A DNA stretch of 33,911 nt from an uncultured Hyphomonadaceae bacterium (GCA_913058335.1 CAJXPX010000020.1:1-33911); one strand, 5' to 3'; shown: positions 25,782-33,911, numbered from the stretch's first letter. The notes: generated from the sequence alone by a model not told the origin. Program-made: numbers and translations.

Positions 25782-26954
25782 TTAGCCTTCCAAAGTAAAT
25801 GTCAGCCCGGCATGGTTTTGCAATCTGTCTATCAAAGCCGCGCCCAGAGCCGGGGCGGTGGTATATACCCCTCCGCCCGTCTGATCGCGACCCACATCTC
25901 TGACGAGCGTCATGGCGCTTTCGGAAATCATTTTACAGGTTGAGCCATAGCCCGGATCTTTGTCGCCCTTAACGCTCGCCATCATTTGTGTGCCGTCTTC
26001 GGTGTTGCCGATAAAGAGAAGATCGTAGAGCCCGTTTTCGCGCTCTTCCTTGGACGGACCTTCGCCCGGCTTGGGCGGGTTTTTACCGAAAGTATCGGTC
26101 TCAGCCACATGTTTGGCCGCCATCTCGCCTTTATCGCCCGGGCCCGTCAAAACCATCTCGTCATAAACAAAGCCTTCGCCGTAAGCATGTCCCATCAGGG
26201 CATTGGATCGGTGGACATTTTTCGTATTTATCGAGGCCATGACAAAAGGCGCAGACCAGCTGTCTATATCCTTTTCATGGATTGGTTTGTGGCCTGTAGG
26301 CTGAGCCGGACCGGTAAAGTTTGGCACAAGAGAAAAGGGATCTTTTAGCCAATCGAGAATTTCGGGCTGTTTCTTGGCACGTTTCATGGTTTCTGCAAAG
26401 CTTGCTGCTGTGCCGCCGGAAAATGTGCCTTTCATCTTGCGGACGCGTCCACGGATTTTTGGCAAGGGCTTACCCATCGCTTCGTTGGCATGACGCTGGA
26501 GAAAATAAACGCCCATATCAAAGGGAATAGAATCAAAGCCGCAGGAGAGCACAACCCGAGAGCCACTTTCTTTTGCCGGAGCGTTATATTGCTCAATAAT
26601 ATCGTGCATCCAAGCAGGCTCGCCGCAAAGGTCAACATAATCGGTTCCGGCCTCGACGCAGGCTTTGACCAAGGGCTCGCCGTAAAGCTGATAAGGGCCA
26701 ACGGTTGTAATTACCGCTTTGGTGCGTTTGGCCATGTCAGAGAGCGTCTCCGGCTTATCGGAATTAGCCACAATCAGAGTAACGTCTTTGGAGATACCCA
26801 TTTCATCGCGCACAGTTTCTAGTTTGTCTTGAGAGCGTCCGGCCATAGCCCACTTCAAGTCATCCCCATATTCTCTATTCAGATATTCGGCCACGAGGCG
26901 TCCTGTAAATCCGGTGGCCCCATAAACAACAATTTCAAATTCACGGTCTGACAT
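25782..26954 (-). CDS. Saccharopine dehydrogenase-like NAD(P)-binding protein
   Basis: A 390-residue Rossmann-fold enzyme of the saccharopine dehydrogenase/trans-acting enoyl reductase group. The N-terminal dinucleotide motif VVYGATGFTGRLVAEYL is at about 8-24, followed by WAMAGRSQDKL. The segment YVDLCGEPAWMHDIIEQY and the VVLSCGFDSIPFD motif (about residue 135) are the conserved features of this group, and GTFSGGTAASF comes soon after. Mycobacterial relatives act on lipid double bonds; true saccharopine dehydrogenases are less similar, so lipid or ketone reduction is more likely than lysine metabolism. The Shine-Dalgarno GAGGAAAAG precedes the start. It is 39 bp after the SMP-30-like gene and probably in the same operon. 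Confidence 0.88.
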   Translation of the reverse strand: MSDREFEIVVYGATGFTGRLVAEYLNREYGDDLKWAMAGRSQDKLETVRDEMGISKDVTLIVANSDKPETLSDMAKRTKAVITTVGPYQLYGEPLVKACVEAGTDYVDLCGEPAWMHDIIEQYNAPAKESGSRVVLSCGFDSIPFDMGVYFLQRHANEAMGKPLPKIRGRVRKMKGTFSGGTAASFAETMKRAKKQPEILDWLKDPFSLVPNFTGPAQPTGHKPIHEKDIDSWSAPFVMASINTKNVHRSNALMGHAYGEGFVYDEMVLTGPGDKGEMAAKHVAETDTFGKNPPKPGEGPSKEERENGLYDLLFIGNTEDGTQMMASVKGDKDPGYGSTCKMISESAMTLVRDVGRDQTGGGVYTTAPALGAALIDRLQNHAGLTFTLEG

Positions 26955-26993
26955 ATCTTTTCCTCTTTTATTTATTTCGTTTCACCATACAGG

Positions 26994-28061
26994 TCAGGGG
27001 TATGGCCGATAACCCAAAGTTTTTGACCCGAGGCTAGACACATATAAGCGTTCGCCCACCACAATTCCGCCTGTCGTAAGCGGATAGGCCCCGTCCGGAT
27101 CCTGCCACGTCTTAACAACCCGCCCGGTGCTATCGAGTTGCACGACAAATCCGTAACTCTTTGCCGCAGGTTTAACGTATTCCGGCAGACGCCAAATGAC
27201 TTTGCGCAAAAACGGCTTTGACGAAAAATCGTCCAGAGGTTTGGCCCGCCTGGAAACAAGCCCCAGAAGATAAGTTCCGTCCGGCATGCGGTTTATATTA
27301 TCGGGAAATCCGGGCAGGTTATCTATCACCTCTCCTTTCCTGCCCTCTGGCGAAATTTCCAAAACGCGATATTCCCCTGTTTCATTCACCCATGCTGATC
27401 TTCCGTCGGGCGCAATCGCGACGCCATTCGAAAAGGAAATATCTTCTGCTATAATTTTAGTTTCTTGGGTGACGAGATCATAACTTAGGAGACGCCCCGT
27501 CCGGCCATGCTCCATAATTTCCAGCAAAGAGCCGTCCAGAGTTGATCCGGCTGACTGAGCGCCGAATTTTGTGCTGGCGTCAGAAAAATAAATTCTTCCC
27601 ACATCGGTTATATCCAAATCATCCGCATATAGAATAGGCGTTCCGTTCACCGCGTTTGTGAGGATTTTTATCTCCCCCTCGGCGTTAATTTCCAAAAGTC
27701 CTTTATAAGCATCCGCCACATAGAGCCGGCTTTTGAAAACCTCTAGCCCGAGAGGCTTGCCGCCTGTCTCTACAAATTCCGAAACTGTTCCGGCGGAAGG
27801 GTCATAGGTGAGTATCCACCCCGTCTGGGTGGAAAGATAGATGAGACCGTTCATTTCAACAAGGTCTTCAGGCCCGTAATGCCCATTTGGCAAATTTATT
27901 TCGGTTAGGCCCGATAAATCATCATTTGGCGCAAAGGCGCCAACATATCCTTTATCCTGTGGGGCCTCCCAGCTTTGCGGGCTGATCGGAACTGGCCAAA
28001 ATAAAAAATAGCCTAAAATGGCAATCCCTATTGCCCCTAATGCATAAATGAAAACTTTCAT
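26994..28061 (-). CDS. SMP-30/strictosidine synthase-like six-bladed propeller protein
   Basis: A 355-residue protein with one N-terminal membrane anchor (about residues 3-22) and a predicted periplasmic six-bladed beta-propeller. Family motifs: GHYGPEDLVEMNGLIYLS, GGKPLGLEVFKSRLYVADAYKGL, ITDVGRIYFSDASTKF, SFSNGVAIAPDGRSAWVNET, GFPDNINRMPDGTYLLGLVS and the C-terminal GERLYVSSLGSKTLGY. Relatives include gluconolactonases, paraoxonase-like hydrolases and the adipocyte APMAP protein; bacterial members may hydrolyse lactones or esters. The start is preceded by GGGGGAAA. It is the first gene of the minus-strand run that continues through nhaC, and it diverges from astA. Confidence 0.87.
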   Translation of the reverse strand: MKVFIYALGAIGIAILGYFLFWPVPISPQSWEAPQDKGYVGAFAPNDDLSGLTEINLPNGHYGPEDLVEMNGLIYLSTQTGWILTYDPSAGTVSEFVETGGKPLGLEVFKSRLYVADAYKGLLEINAEGEIKILTNAVNGTPILYADDLDITDVGRIYFSDASTKFGAQSAGSTLDGSLLEIMEHGRTGRLLSYDLVTQETKIIAEDISFSNGVAIAPDGRSAWVNETGEYRVLEISPEGRKGEVIDNLPGFPDNINRMPDGTYLLGLVSRRAKPLDDFSSKPFLRKVIWRLPEYVKPAAKSYGFVVQLDSTGRVVKTWQDPDGAYPLTTGGIVVGERLYVSSLGSKTLGYRPYP

Positions 28062-28220
28062 AATTTCCCCCGGCCCATTTAATTTGGGTGTCTGTCAACG
28101 CTAAACAAAGGCTCGTCGTTAAACAAGCGAACGAATGAATGGCTGTCTTGTGTGTTTACGGTTGGCTCGCCTTCGGATAGGAAAGAGGCTTCACGAAATC
28201 ACAAAGGATGACAATACGGT
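28062..28220. promoter_or_regulatory. Divergent intergenic region with repeated TAAACA elements upstream of astA
   Basis: The 159-bp spacer between the SMP-30-like gene and astA must hold both promoters. TAAACAA occurs at 28102-28108 and 28120-28126, an 18-bp spacing, and its inverse TGTTTA occurs at 28153-28158. The repeats may be regulator sites for the ast operon. AAAGGA at 28204-28208 is the likely Shine-Dalgarno for the TTG start of astA. Confidence 0.35.
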
Positions 28221-29246
28221 TTGGATACGCATAAAGATATTTTCAGGCTGGCTCAAAAAGCGGATATTGACGCCATTTTGGAGTTTACGTCCACGGCCCG
28301 CGAAGGATTGACGAATGTTCCGAATACGCGGGAGCTTGTTAAGGCGCAGGTCGAAGAATCGCTTGAAACCCTGAATAGAATAGACGGGGCAAACCGGCTT
28401 TTATTCGTTGTTGAACGCGACGAGGTTATTTTAGGAATTTCTGCTATTATCATGAAACTGGGCGGAGAAGTCCCGTTTTATAATTTCAAGCGCTCTCGTC
28501 ATTCCGGACGGGCGACAAACCCAAAACTCGCCATTGATTATGATACGTTGCAACTGACCACTGATTTTTATTCCTATTCCGAAGTGGCCTCTCTTTTCAT
28601 GGCGAAAGCCGGACGCGGAACCGGGCTTGCCCGCCTTCTATCTGCGGGCAGATTTGGCTATATTCAAAATAACCGCGATGAATTTCAAGACGGGTTAATG
28701 GCCGAAATCCTCGGCTGGACGGATGAGCAGGGCGTCTCGCCTTTCTGGAAACATCTGGCCTCTCGTTTCATTCAAATGGGATTCGATAATGCGGATAAGC
28801 TTTCGACCATAGATAAACGCTTTATCGTTGACCTCCTCCCGGCGCTCCCGATTATGCTGAACCTTCTGCCGCCCATTGTTTCGGAGTGTACCGGACGGCC
28901 GCATGATAATTCCCGCCCGGCGATGAATATGCTCAAGAGTATAGGGTTTGAGGAAACCGATATGTGCGACGTCTTTGACGGCGGCCCGGCGGTGCGGTGC
29001 CAAACCGATAAGACTTGGATTGCCCGAACAACGACCGCTATTGAGAGTTACGGTGACGTGACAGGTCAGGATCGATGTCTTTACACCTGCGGCACAGGGA
29101 TAAATTTCCGCGCCTCTGTAGGTCCGGCCAATCTTATTGAAAAAATCGGAGACAAACGTATCGCCGATAATATCAGCAACGGATCAGATCCGGTCTTTAT
29201 CGCGCAGATGAAAGAACCCCAAATTATCAGAAATGAGAAATCATGA
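28221..29246 (+). CDS. astA: Arginine N-succinyltransferase
   Basis: First step of the arginine succinyltransferase (AST) pathway: transfers succinyl from succinyl-CoA to the alpha-amine of arginine. The 341-residue GNAT-fold protein matches AstA over its length, with PFYNFK, YDTLQLTTDFYSYSEVASLF, RGTGLARLLSAGRFGYI, MAEILGWTDEQGVSPFW, FDNADKLSTIDKRFIVDLLP and the C-terminal FDGGPAVRC. The apparent start is a TTG, 12 bp after AAAGGA; an ATG at 28208 is out of frame and ends after 8 codons. No in-frame ATG occurs before the conserved N-terminal strand. The stop overlaps astB in an ATGA junction. Confidence 0.93.
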   Translation: MDTHKDIFRLAQKADIDAILEFTSTAREGLTNVPNTRELVKAQVEESLETLNRIDGANRLLFVVERDEVILGISAIIMKLGGEVPFYNFKRSRHSGRATNPKLAIDYDTLQLTTDFYSYSEVASLFMAKAGRGTGLARLLSAGRFGYIQNNRDEFQDGLMAEILGWTDEQGVSPFWKHLASRFIQMGFDNADKLSTIDKRFIVDLLPALPIMLNLLPPIVSECTGRPHDNSRPAMNMLKSIGFEETDMCDVFDGGPAVRCQTDKTWIARTTTAIESYGDVTGQDRCLYTCGTGINFRASVGPANLIEKIGDKRIADNISNGSDPVFIAQMKEPQIIRNEKS

Positions 29247-30589
29247 GCCCGCAATCAAAGAGCGTGGAATTAAATATCGACGGGCTAGTCGGTCCAACTC
29301 ATAATTATGCCGGGCTGAGCTTTGGCAATGTGGCCTCTGCCGGAAATAAAGGCAATGCGTCCAATCCGCGTGAAGCCGCTTTGCAGGGTTTGGAGAAAAT
29401 GCGTAAACTCGTCAAAATGGGATTGCCGCAAGCTGTCATGCCCCCCCATGCGCGCCCGCTGACCCATTACCTTAAACAAATCGGGTTTACAGGATCTGAC
29501 AGCGCGGTTTACGAGCGCGCCTGGAACGCGAACCCGTCACTTGTCGCAAACCTTATGAGCGCGTCTCCGATGTGGACGGCCAATGCGGCGACGGTCTCTC
29601 CCTCTGCCGATACTGCGGACGGACAAGTGCACCTGACCACAGCGAATCTTGTGGCTATGCCGCACCGATCCGTCGAAGCGCCGCAAACAGAGAGGCTGTT
29701 AAAAGCCATTCTACCCAAAGCTGTCGTTCATTCCGCCCTGCCGTCTAATACTGTTTTCGGAGATGAAGGCGCGGCCAATCACAATCGAATGTGCCAAAGC
29801 CACGATAAAGAAGGCCTAGAGATTTTTGTTTACGGGCGAGAGGCCTTTCGCGACACGCAACAAACTCGTTTTCCTGGGCGGCAAACTTTGGAAGCGTCAA
29901 AGGCCGTGGCCCGTCTCCATAAACTGGACGACGACAAAACGCTTTATCTACGGCAATCCGCCAAAGCCATTGATGCAGGCGCCTTTCACAATGATGTTGT
30001 TTGCGTCACCAATGGAACGGTTATGTTCTATCACAAGGACGCCTTTGACGATGTTGCTGCCATGCAAAAATCCGTTCGGGGCAAGGCAGAGGCCCTTGGA
30101 TTTGAGCCGGAATTCCTTATGGCGGATATGCCGCTTCAGGAGGCTATCAGCTCCTACCTCTTTAATTCGCAGCTTTTGAGCTTACCTAATGGAACTATGG
30201 CCCTGATTTTGCCAAAAGACGCGGAAGAGACGCCGAGCGCCAAAGCCTTTGTCGATCATTGCCTTTCGGGCAATAATCCGATTGCGGAAGCGCATTATCT
30301 TGATTTGCGCCAATCCATGCGCAATGGCGGCGGCCCGGCCTGTTTACGTCTTCGCGTACAGCTCACAGAAGACGAGCTGGCGCAAGTCCATTCGCCGATG
30401 CTGATGAATGACGCCAAAATTTCGGAACTGGAAGACTGGGTCAAACGTCATTATCGTGACCGCCTCGAAAAAGACGACCTTGGCGACCCTGCGCTAATGA
30501 CTGAGTGCCGCGCCGCTCTGGACGAGCTGACACAAAGGCTCTCTCTTGGCGCGATTTATGATTTCCAAATGGAAGGAGGCATCACATGA
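29243..30589 (+). CDS. astB: N-succinylarginine dihydrolase
   Basis: Second AST-pathway enzyme, converting N-succinylarginine to N-succinylornithine, CO2 and two ammonia. The 448-residue protein has the typical N-terminus NIDGLVGPTHNYAGLSFGN. The catalytic triad of this amidinotransferase-like fold is visible as Glu175 (GDEGAANH), His249 (AFHNDVVCV) and Cys367 (GGGPACLRLR), matching E. coli AstB Glu174, His248 and Cys365. The 4-bp ATGA overlaps at both ends indicate translational coupling within the ast operon. Confidence 0.97.
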   Translation: MSPQSKSVELNIDGLVGPTHNYAGLSFGNVASAGNKGNASNPREAALQGLEKMRKLVKMGLPQAVMPPHARPLTHYLKQIGFTGSDSAVYERAWNANPSLVANLMSASPMWTANAATVSPSADTADGQVHLTTANLVAMPHRSVEAPQTERLLKAILPKAVVHSALPSNTVFGDEGAANHNRMCQSHDKEGLEIFVYGREAFRDTQQTRFPGRQTLEASKAVARLHKLDDDKTLYLRQSAKAIDAGAFHNDVVCVTNGTVMFYHKDAFDDVAAMQKSVRGKAEALGFEPEFLMADMPLQEAISSYLFNSQLLSLPNGTMALILPKDAEETPSAKAFVDHCLSGNNPIAEAHYLDLRQSMRNGGGPACLRLRVQLTEDELAQVHSPMLMNDAKISELEDWVKRHYRDRLEKDDLGDPALMTECRAALDELTQRLSLGAIYDFQMEGGIT

Positions 30590-31866
30590 ATGCCGTCACA
30601 GACATGATTTCTCTCTCCGCCTTGAGCGAAGAAGATGAAGCCGTTCTTGAAGCCGTAAAGTCCCGACAGGATTTTATGCTGGAACGCGTAAAGAGTTGGT
30701 CGCTTATCAATACCGGGAGTTTAAATACCGACGGATTGAATGAGCTTTACCCGCTAATCTTAGAGGCCTTGTCCGACCTCGACGCCAAAGTCGAAGCCTT
30801 GCCGACCGAACCGATTGAGGAAATAAATAATAAAGGCACAAAGGATTATTTTCAATCCGGCCCTGTTCTTCGCGCTCAAGCGCGCCTCGACGCGCCTCTG
30901 CGAGTTGTGATGACAGGCCATTATGATACTGTTTTTCCGCCAGGAACCTTTACCGAAATCAAAGATCTGGGCGATGGCAAATTAAATGGCCCCGGATTGG
31001 CTGATATGAAGGGCGGATTGACCGTCATGATCGACGCTATGCGCGCTTTCGAAGCCGGCCCCTTTAAAGATAAAATCGGCTATGAAATTATCCTGACTCC
31101 GGATGAAGAGACGGGGAATTTTGCCTCGTCACCTTTCCTTCACGCCGCCGCAAAAGATGCCCATATTGGGCTGACATTTGAGCCCGCAATGGATTGTGAC
31201 AGCTTGGCCGGCGCCCGCAAAGGCTCAGGCATTTGGGATATTGTTTTCCACGGCAAAGCCTCTCATGCGGGCCGCGCGCCCGAAGCCGGACGGTCTGCTA
31301 TCTGGGCCGCCGCCGATCTGGCTCTTCGGGTGGAAGCCCTAAACGGCAAACGCGATGGTGTGACGTTTAATGTTGGTAAAATTGACGGCGGTAATGCGGT
31401 TAATATCGTCCCCGATCTCGGGATTCTTCGTATGGGCGCCCGTGCCCCCACACCTGAAGATGCCGATTGGGCTGACGGCGCCGTCAAAGCCGCCCTACAA
31501 GACGTTCTCGACAGCCGAGACGGCATTACCGCTCATACACATGGCGGGTTCTACCGCCCCCCCAAACCCCGTAATGCAGCACAAGATCGGCTCCTCTCTG
31601 ATGTTCAGGCAACAGGCAAAGCTTTGGGTCTTGAGCTTCAATTTAAAGATACGGGCGGTGTTTGTGAGGGTAATAATGTCTTTGCAGCCGGGACTCCGAA
31701 TGTCGATACTTTGGGCGTTCGAGGCGGACGGATTCATTCCGACGAGGAATTTTTCGTCGTTGAAAGTCTCTCCGAAAGAGCCGGTCTCGCGGCGCTTCTG
31801 CTCAACCGCATCGCGGATGGACGTATCGACGCCCTCGAAATTAAAAAACTGATGGGTCAATCATGA
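30586..31866 (+). CDS. M20-family metallopeptidase, probable N-succinylglutamate desuccinylase stand-in
   Basis: A 426-residue di-zinc aminoacylase/peptidase of the ArgE/DapE/carboxypeptidase G2 group. Predicted metal ligands and catalytic residues: His112 and Asp114 (TGHYDTVF), Asp140 (GPGLADMKGG), catalytic Glu174 with Glu175 (TPDEETG), Glu199 (GLTFEPAMD) and His384 (GGRIHSDEE). The dimerisation lid lies around residues 215-330, with HGKASHAGRAPEAG at its start. It is embedded between astB and astD with 4-bp ATGA overlaps at both ends, so it must serve the same pathway. The normal last enzyme, AstE, is an unrelated M14-type zinc desuccinylase that is absent here, so I infer that this protein removes succinate from N-succinylglutamate. 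Substrate not proven. Confidence 0.88.
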   Translation: MNAVTDMISLSALSEEDEAVLEAVKSRQDFMLERVKSWSLINTGSLNTDGLNELYPLILEALSDLDAKVEALPTEPIEEINNKGTKDYFQSGPVLRAQARLDAPLRVVMTGHYDTVFPPGTFTEIKDLGDGKLNGPGLADMKGGLTVMIDAMRAFEAGPFKDKIGYEIILTPDEETGNFASSPFLHAAAKDAHIGLTFEPAMDCDSLAGARKGSGIWDIVFHGKASHAGRAPEAGRSAIWAAADLALRVEALNGKRDGVTFNVGKIDGGNAVNIVPDLGILRMGARAPTPEDADWADGAVKAALQDVLDSRDGITAHTHGGFYRPPKPRNAAQDRLLSDVQATGKALGLELQFKDTGGVCEGNNVFAAGTPNVDTLGVRGGRIHSDEEFFVVESLSERAGLAALLLNRIADGRIDALEIKKLMGQS

Positions 31867-33293
31867 CGAAGACAGAAGATATTTATTCCGGCGGAAAGTG
31901 GTCAGAAGGTCAAGGCGAGGCATTTGAAAGCCTTTGCCCCGCGACAGGTGAAAGCGTATGGCAAGGCCGTGCTGCAAGCGCGGAACAAGTCAATGCCGCC
32001 ATTGCCAAAGCCCATGCCGCCCAACCGAAATGGGCGGCGACACAGCGCAAGGCCCGTATCCGCATATTGGAGAAATATGCAGAGGCCTTAAAATCCAAAA
32101 CCGAAGAAATCGCTTATGCGATTTCCCGCGATATGGGCAAACCCCTTTGGGAAGCGCGCACTGAAGTCGGCGCTATGGCCGGAAAGATCGGTCATTCCAT
32201 CCGCGCCCAAGCCGAACGCGCCGGAGATAAATCTGACGGCGGGTTGCGCCTGACCCATCGCCCGCATGGTGTGATGGCTGTCTTTGGGCCATTTAACTTT
32301 CCGGGACATTTGCCAAATGGCCATATTATTCCGGCCCTCCTTGCGGGGAATAGCTGCGTCTTCAAACCGTCCGAGCTAACCCCCTCTGTGGCCGCGCTGA
32401 TGGTTGCGGCGTTCGAAGAAGCAGGTTTACCCGAAGGCTGTTTAAACGTCGTTCAAGGCGGGCGCGACACGGGGCAAGCTTTACTTAACGCCGATATTAA
32501 TGGCCTGTTATTTACAGGGTCGGCGACCACAGGAACCGCTTTTCACAAGCATTTCGCGGGTCGGCCAAATATTATCCTCGCGCTGGAAATGGGCGGGAAT
32601 AATCCGTTGATTGTCTGGGATGGAGATATTCAAGCCGCGGCCGACATCGCTTTTTTCAGCGCCTATATTACGGCGGGTCAGCGCTGCACCTGCGCGCGGC
32701 GCCTTATCCTGCCCGAAGGCGCGTTTGGCGATGATATTCTCAACGCCATCAAAACCCGAATTGATCAAACCAGTATTGGCAAATGGGACGAAGATGTCTT
32801 TATGGGGCCGGTCGCCTCTAAGCGCTCTGCGCAAATGGCTGAGGAATTTGAAGGCGACTTAATTAAATCTGGCGGGAAAGCGATTATACCGGTCAAAACG
32901 GATGGAGCATTTGTCCATCCAAGCTTGATTGATATGTCAGCCGCCTCAAACGTGGCTGATGAGGAGCTGTTTGGCCCCCTCTTACAAGTTTACCGCGCAA
33001 AGGATTTTGACGCCGCAATTCACAAAGCCAATGACACACGGTTTGGTTTGTCTGGCGGGCTGGTTAGTGAAAACGCTAATCTCTGGGAACAAGCGAGCCT
33101 GCGTATGAAAGCCGGAATTTTGAATTGGAACAAACCCACCACGGGCGCGGCGTCCTCCCTGCCCTTTGGCGGGCCGGGCCTTTCCGGTAATTTTCGTCCG
33201 GGCGCGTATTACGCAGCCGATTATTGCGCTTGGCCCCAGGCTGGTCAAATCGCGGAGACGCCGGCGTCCCCGGCTATGGTCGGAATGAAATAA
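31863..33293 (+). CDS. astD: Succinylglutamate-semialdehyde dehydrogenase
   Basis: AST-pathway aldehyde dehydrogenase, oxidising N-succinylglutamate 5-semialdehyde to N-succinylglutamate with NAD+. The 476-residue protein has the ALDH features in order: GPFNFPGHLPNGHIIPALLAG, FKPSELTP, FTGSATTGTAFHKHFAGRP, the general base Glu242 (LALEMGGNNP), the nucleophile Cys275 (AGQRCTCARR), EELFGPLL and the C-terminal NWNKPTTGAASSLPFGGPG. The GNH-type Asn-Pro-Leu and the GQRCTC context fit AstD rather than other ALDHs. It overlaps the M20 gene by 4 bp (ATGA). Confidence 0.96.
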   Translation: MTKTEDIYSGGKWSEGQGEAFESLCPATGESVWQGRAASAEQVNAAIAKAHAAQPKWAATQRKARIRILEKYAEALKSKTEEIAYAISRDMGKPLWEARTEVGAMAGKIGHSIRAQAERAGDKSDGGLRLTHRPHGVMAVFGPFNFPGHLPNGHIIPALLAGNSCVFKPSELTPSVAALMVAAFEEAGLPEGCLNVVQGGRDTGQALLNADINGLLFTGSATTGTAFHKHFAGRPNIILALEMGGNNPLIVWDGDIQAAADIAFFSAYITAGQRCTCARRLILPEGAFGDDILNAIKTRIDQTSIGKWDEDVFMGPVASKRSAQMAEEFEGDLIKSGGKAIIPVKTDGAFVHPSLIDMSAASNVADEELFGPLLQVYRAKDFDAAIHKANDTRFGLSGGLVSENANLWEQASLRMKAGILNWNKPTTGAASSLPFGGPGLSGNFRPGAYYAADYCAWPQAGQIAETPASPAMVGMK

Positions 33294-33309
33294 GCCAAAG
33301 GATCCAACC

Positions 33310-33765
33310 ATGGAATATTTACACACAATGGTGCGCGTTAAAGATTTAGATGCGAGCCTTAAATTTTATCGTGACGCACTGGGCCTCGTGGAAACTCGTC
33401 GGTTCGATGTCGAGGCCGGTCGCTTTACACTTGTCTATCTGGCGGCTCCCGGAAATGTCGAAGCGGCGCATAAAGATAAATCCCCTGAACTGGAGCTGAC
33501 CTATAACTGGCCGGGAGAAAACGGCGAACAGGAAAGCTATGCTGGCGGACGGAATTTTGGTCATCTCGCTTACCGGGTTGATGATATTTATGCCGCTTGT
33601 GAACGCCTCCAAGAGCACGGCGTTACAATCAACCGCCCACCGCGTGATGGTCACATGGCATTTATACGGTCCCCCGACAATATTTCGATCGAACTATTGC
33701 AAAAAGGCGAGAGTCTGGAGCCACAAGAGCCGTGGGCCAAAATGGAAAATACGGGCGAGTGGTAA
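33310..33765 (+). CDS. VOC-family glyoxalase (lactoylglutathione lyase-like)
   Basis: A 151-residue single-module vicinal-oxygen-chelate protein resembling glyoxalase I. The four metal ligands are visible at the family positions: His5 (EYLHTMVRV), Glu62 (LELTYNW), His85 (FGHLAYRVDD) and Glu128 (SIELLQ). FYRDALGL and FIRSPDN are typical GloA motifs. Glyoxalase I isomerises the methylglyoxal-glutathione hemithioacetal; the residue set supports a real lyase, with a Ni-type enzyme likely. It starts 16 bp after astD and may be co-transcribed with the ast operon, though a detoxifying role is independent of arginine breakdown. Confidence 0.9.
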   Translation: MEYLHTMVRVKDLDASLKFYRDALGLVETRRFDVEAGRFTLVYLAAPGNVEAAHKDKSPELELTYNWPGENGEQESYAGGRNFGHLAYRVDDIYAACERLQEHGVTINRPPRDGHMAFIRSPDNISIELLQKGESLEPQEPWAKMENTGEW

Positions 33766-33863
33766 GTTCGTCTTAGGACACTGTTAAGCCTCTCTTTTAA
33801 ACTCGATTTAATCGCTTTCTGTAAGAAGTCTCCTGAATAAATTTGGGCAATAAGGCTTTGGGA

Positions 33864-33911
33864 CTGTCTCTTATACACATCTGACGCTGCCGACGACTCC
33901 TTACGTGTAGA
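33864..33911. other. Nextera sequencing adapter with i5 index, not genomic
   Basis: The 19-bp transposon mosaic end CTGTCTCTTATACACATCT occupies 33864-33882. GACGCTGCCGACGA, the rest of the read-1 side adapter, follows at 33883-33896. CTCCTTAC at 33897-33904 is the reverse complement of the i5 index GTAAGGAG (known from the Nextera set as S505/N505). GTGTAGA is the start of the P5 adapter. Genomic sequence therefore ends at about 33863. Confidence 0.97.

Noticed and set aside
1-33863. tRNA, rRNA, CRISPR, insertion-sequence or prophage features
   Set aside because: I looked through the intergenic stretches and saw no cloverleaf, direct-repeat array, transposase or phage gene.
33651-33878. A 75-codon minus-strand frame beginning MYKRQ
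   Set aside because: Its N-terminus is translated Nextera adapter and the rest is antisense to the glyoxalase gene; it is a contamination artefact.

Overview
This window looks like one complete contig from an alphaproteobacterium, probably of the Maricaulales/Hyphomonadaceae type (Robiginitomaculum- or Hellea-like). That placement is an inference from gene content: an rsmB–rpe–heparinase II/III–purH neighbourhood, a compact succinyltransferase-pathway operon carrying an M20 hydrolase, and small DUF families common in that group. The final 48 bases are not genomic. They are a Nextera adapter with an i5 index, so the right edge is a true contig end. There are no phage genes, insertion sequences, tRNAs, rRNAs or CRISPR arrays; the window is essentially chromosomal core plus a few accessory genes.

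Layout. 1–8768 (+): rsmB-like rRNA methyltransferase, a secreted protein with a duplicated Cys motif, ribulose-phosphate epimerase (rpe), a heparinase II/III-family protein overlapping a membrane-bound nucleotide-sugar 4,6-dehydratase (WbpM/CapD type), and purH. 9106–11617 (+): two small envelope proteins, then a tight LRAT-like hydrolase–DUF3703–mtgA group. 11725–13018 (-): an MscS-type channel whose 3' end is frameshifted at an A5 run. 13117–16436 (+): argG, a Glu/Leu/Phe/Val dehydrogenase and a DUF2177 membrane protein, closed by a bidirectional terminator. 16519–19231 (-): PPOX-family flavoprotein, old-yellow-enzyme oxidoreductase, CBU_0592-type membrane protein and AlkB dioxygenase. 19335–23775 (+): a clear sigma-32 promoter, dnaK, a glycosyltransferase inserted between the chaperone genes, and dnaJ. 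23795–28061 (-): an exported avidin-family protein overlapping nhaC, a saccharopine-dehydrogenase-like enzyme and an SMP-30/strictosidine-synthase-like protein. 28221–33765 (+): astA–astB–M20 hydrolase–astD, all joined by 4-bp ATGA overlaps, followed by a glyoxalase.

How the genes work together. The ast operon degrades arginine through succinylated intermediates. The M20 hydrolase inside it is a plausible stand-in for the missing desuccinylase AstE; astC is also absent from the window. argG makes arginine, and the GDH-type dehydrogenase could handle the glutamate produced by arginine breakdown. DnaK/DnaJ are the core heat-shock chaperones. AlkB and the two flavin enzymes suggest a small stress or detoxification cluster. 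The most notable single gene is the avidin homologue: it has a signal peptide and keeps most residues that line the biotin pocket in streptavidin, with two substitutions (Trp to Phe and Asp to Ser).
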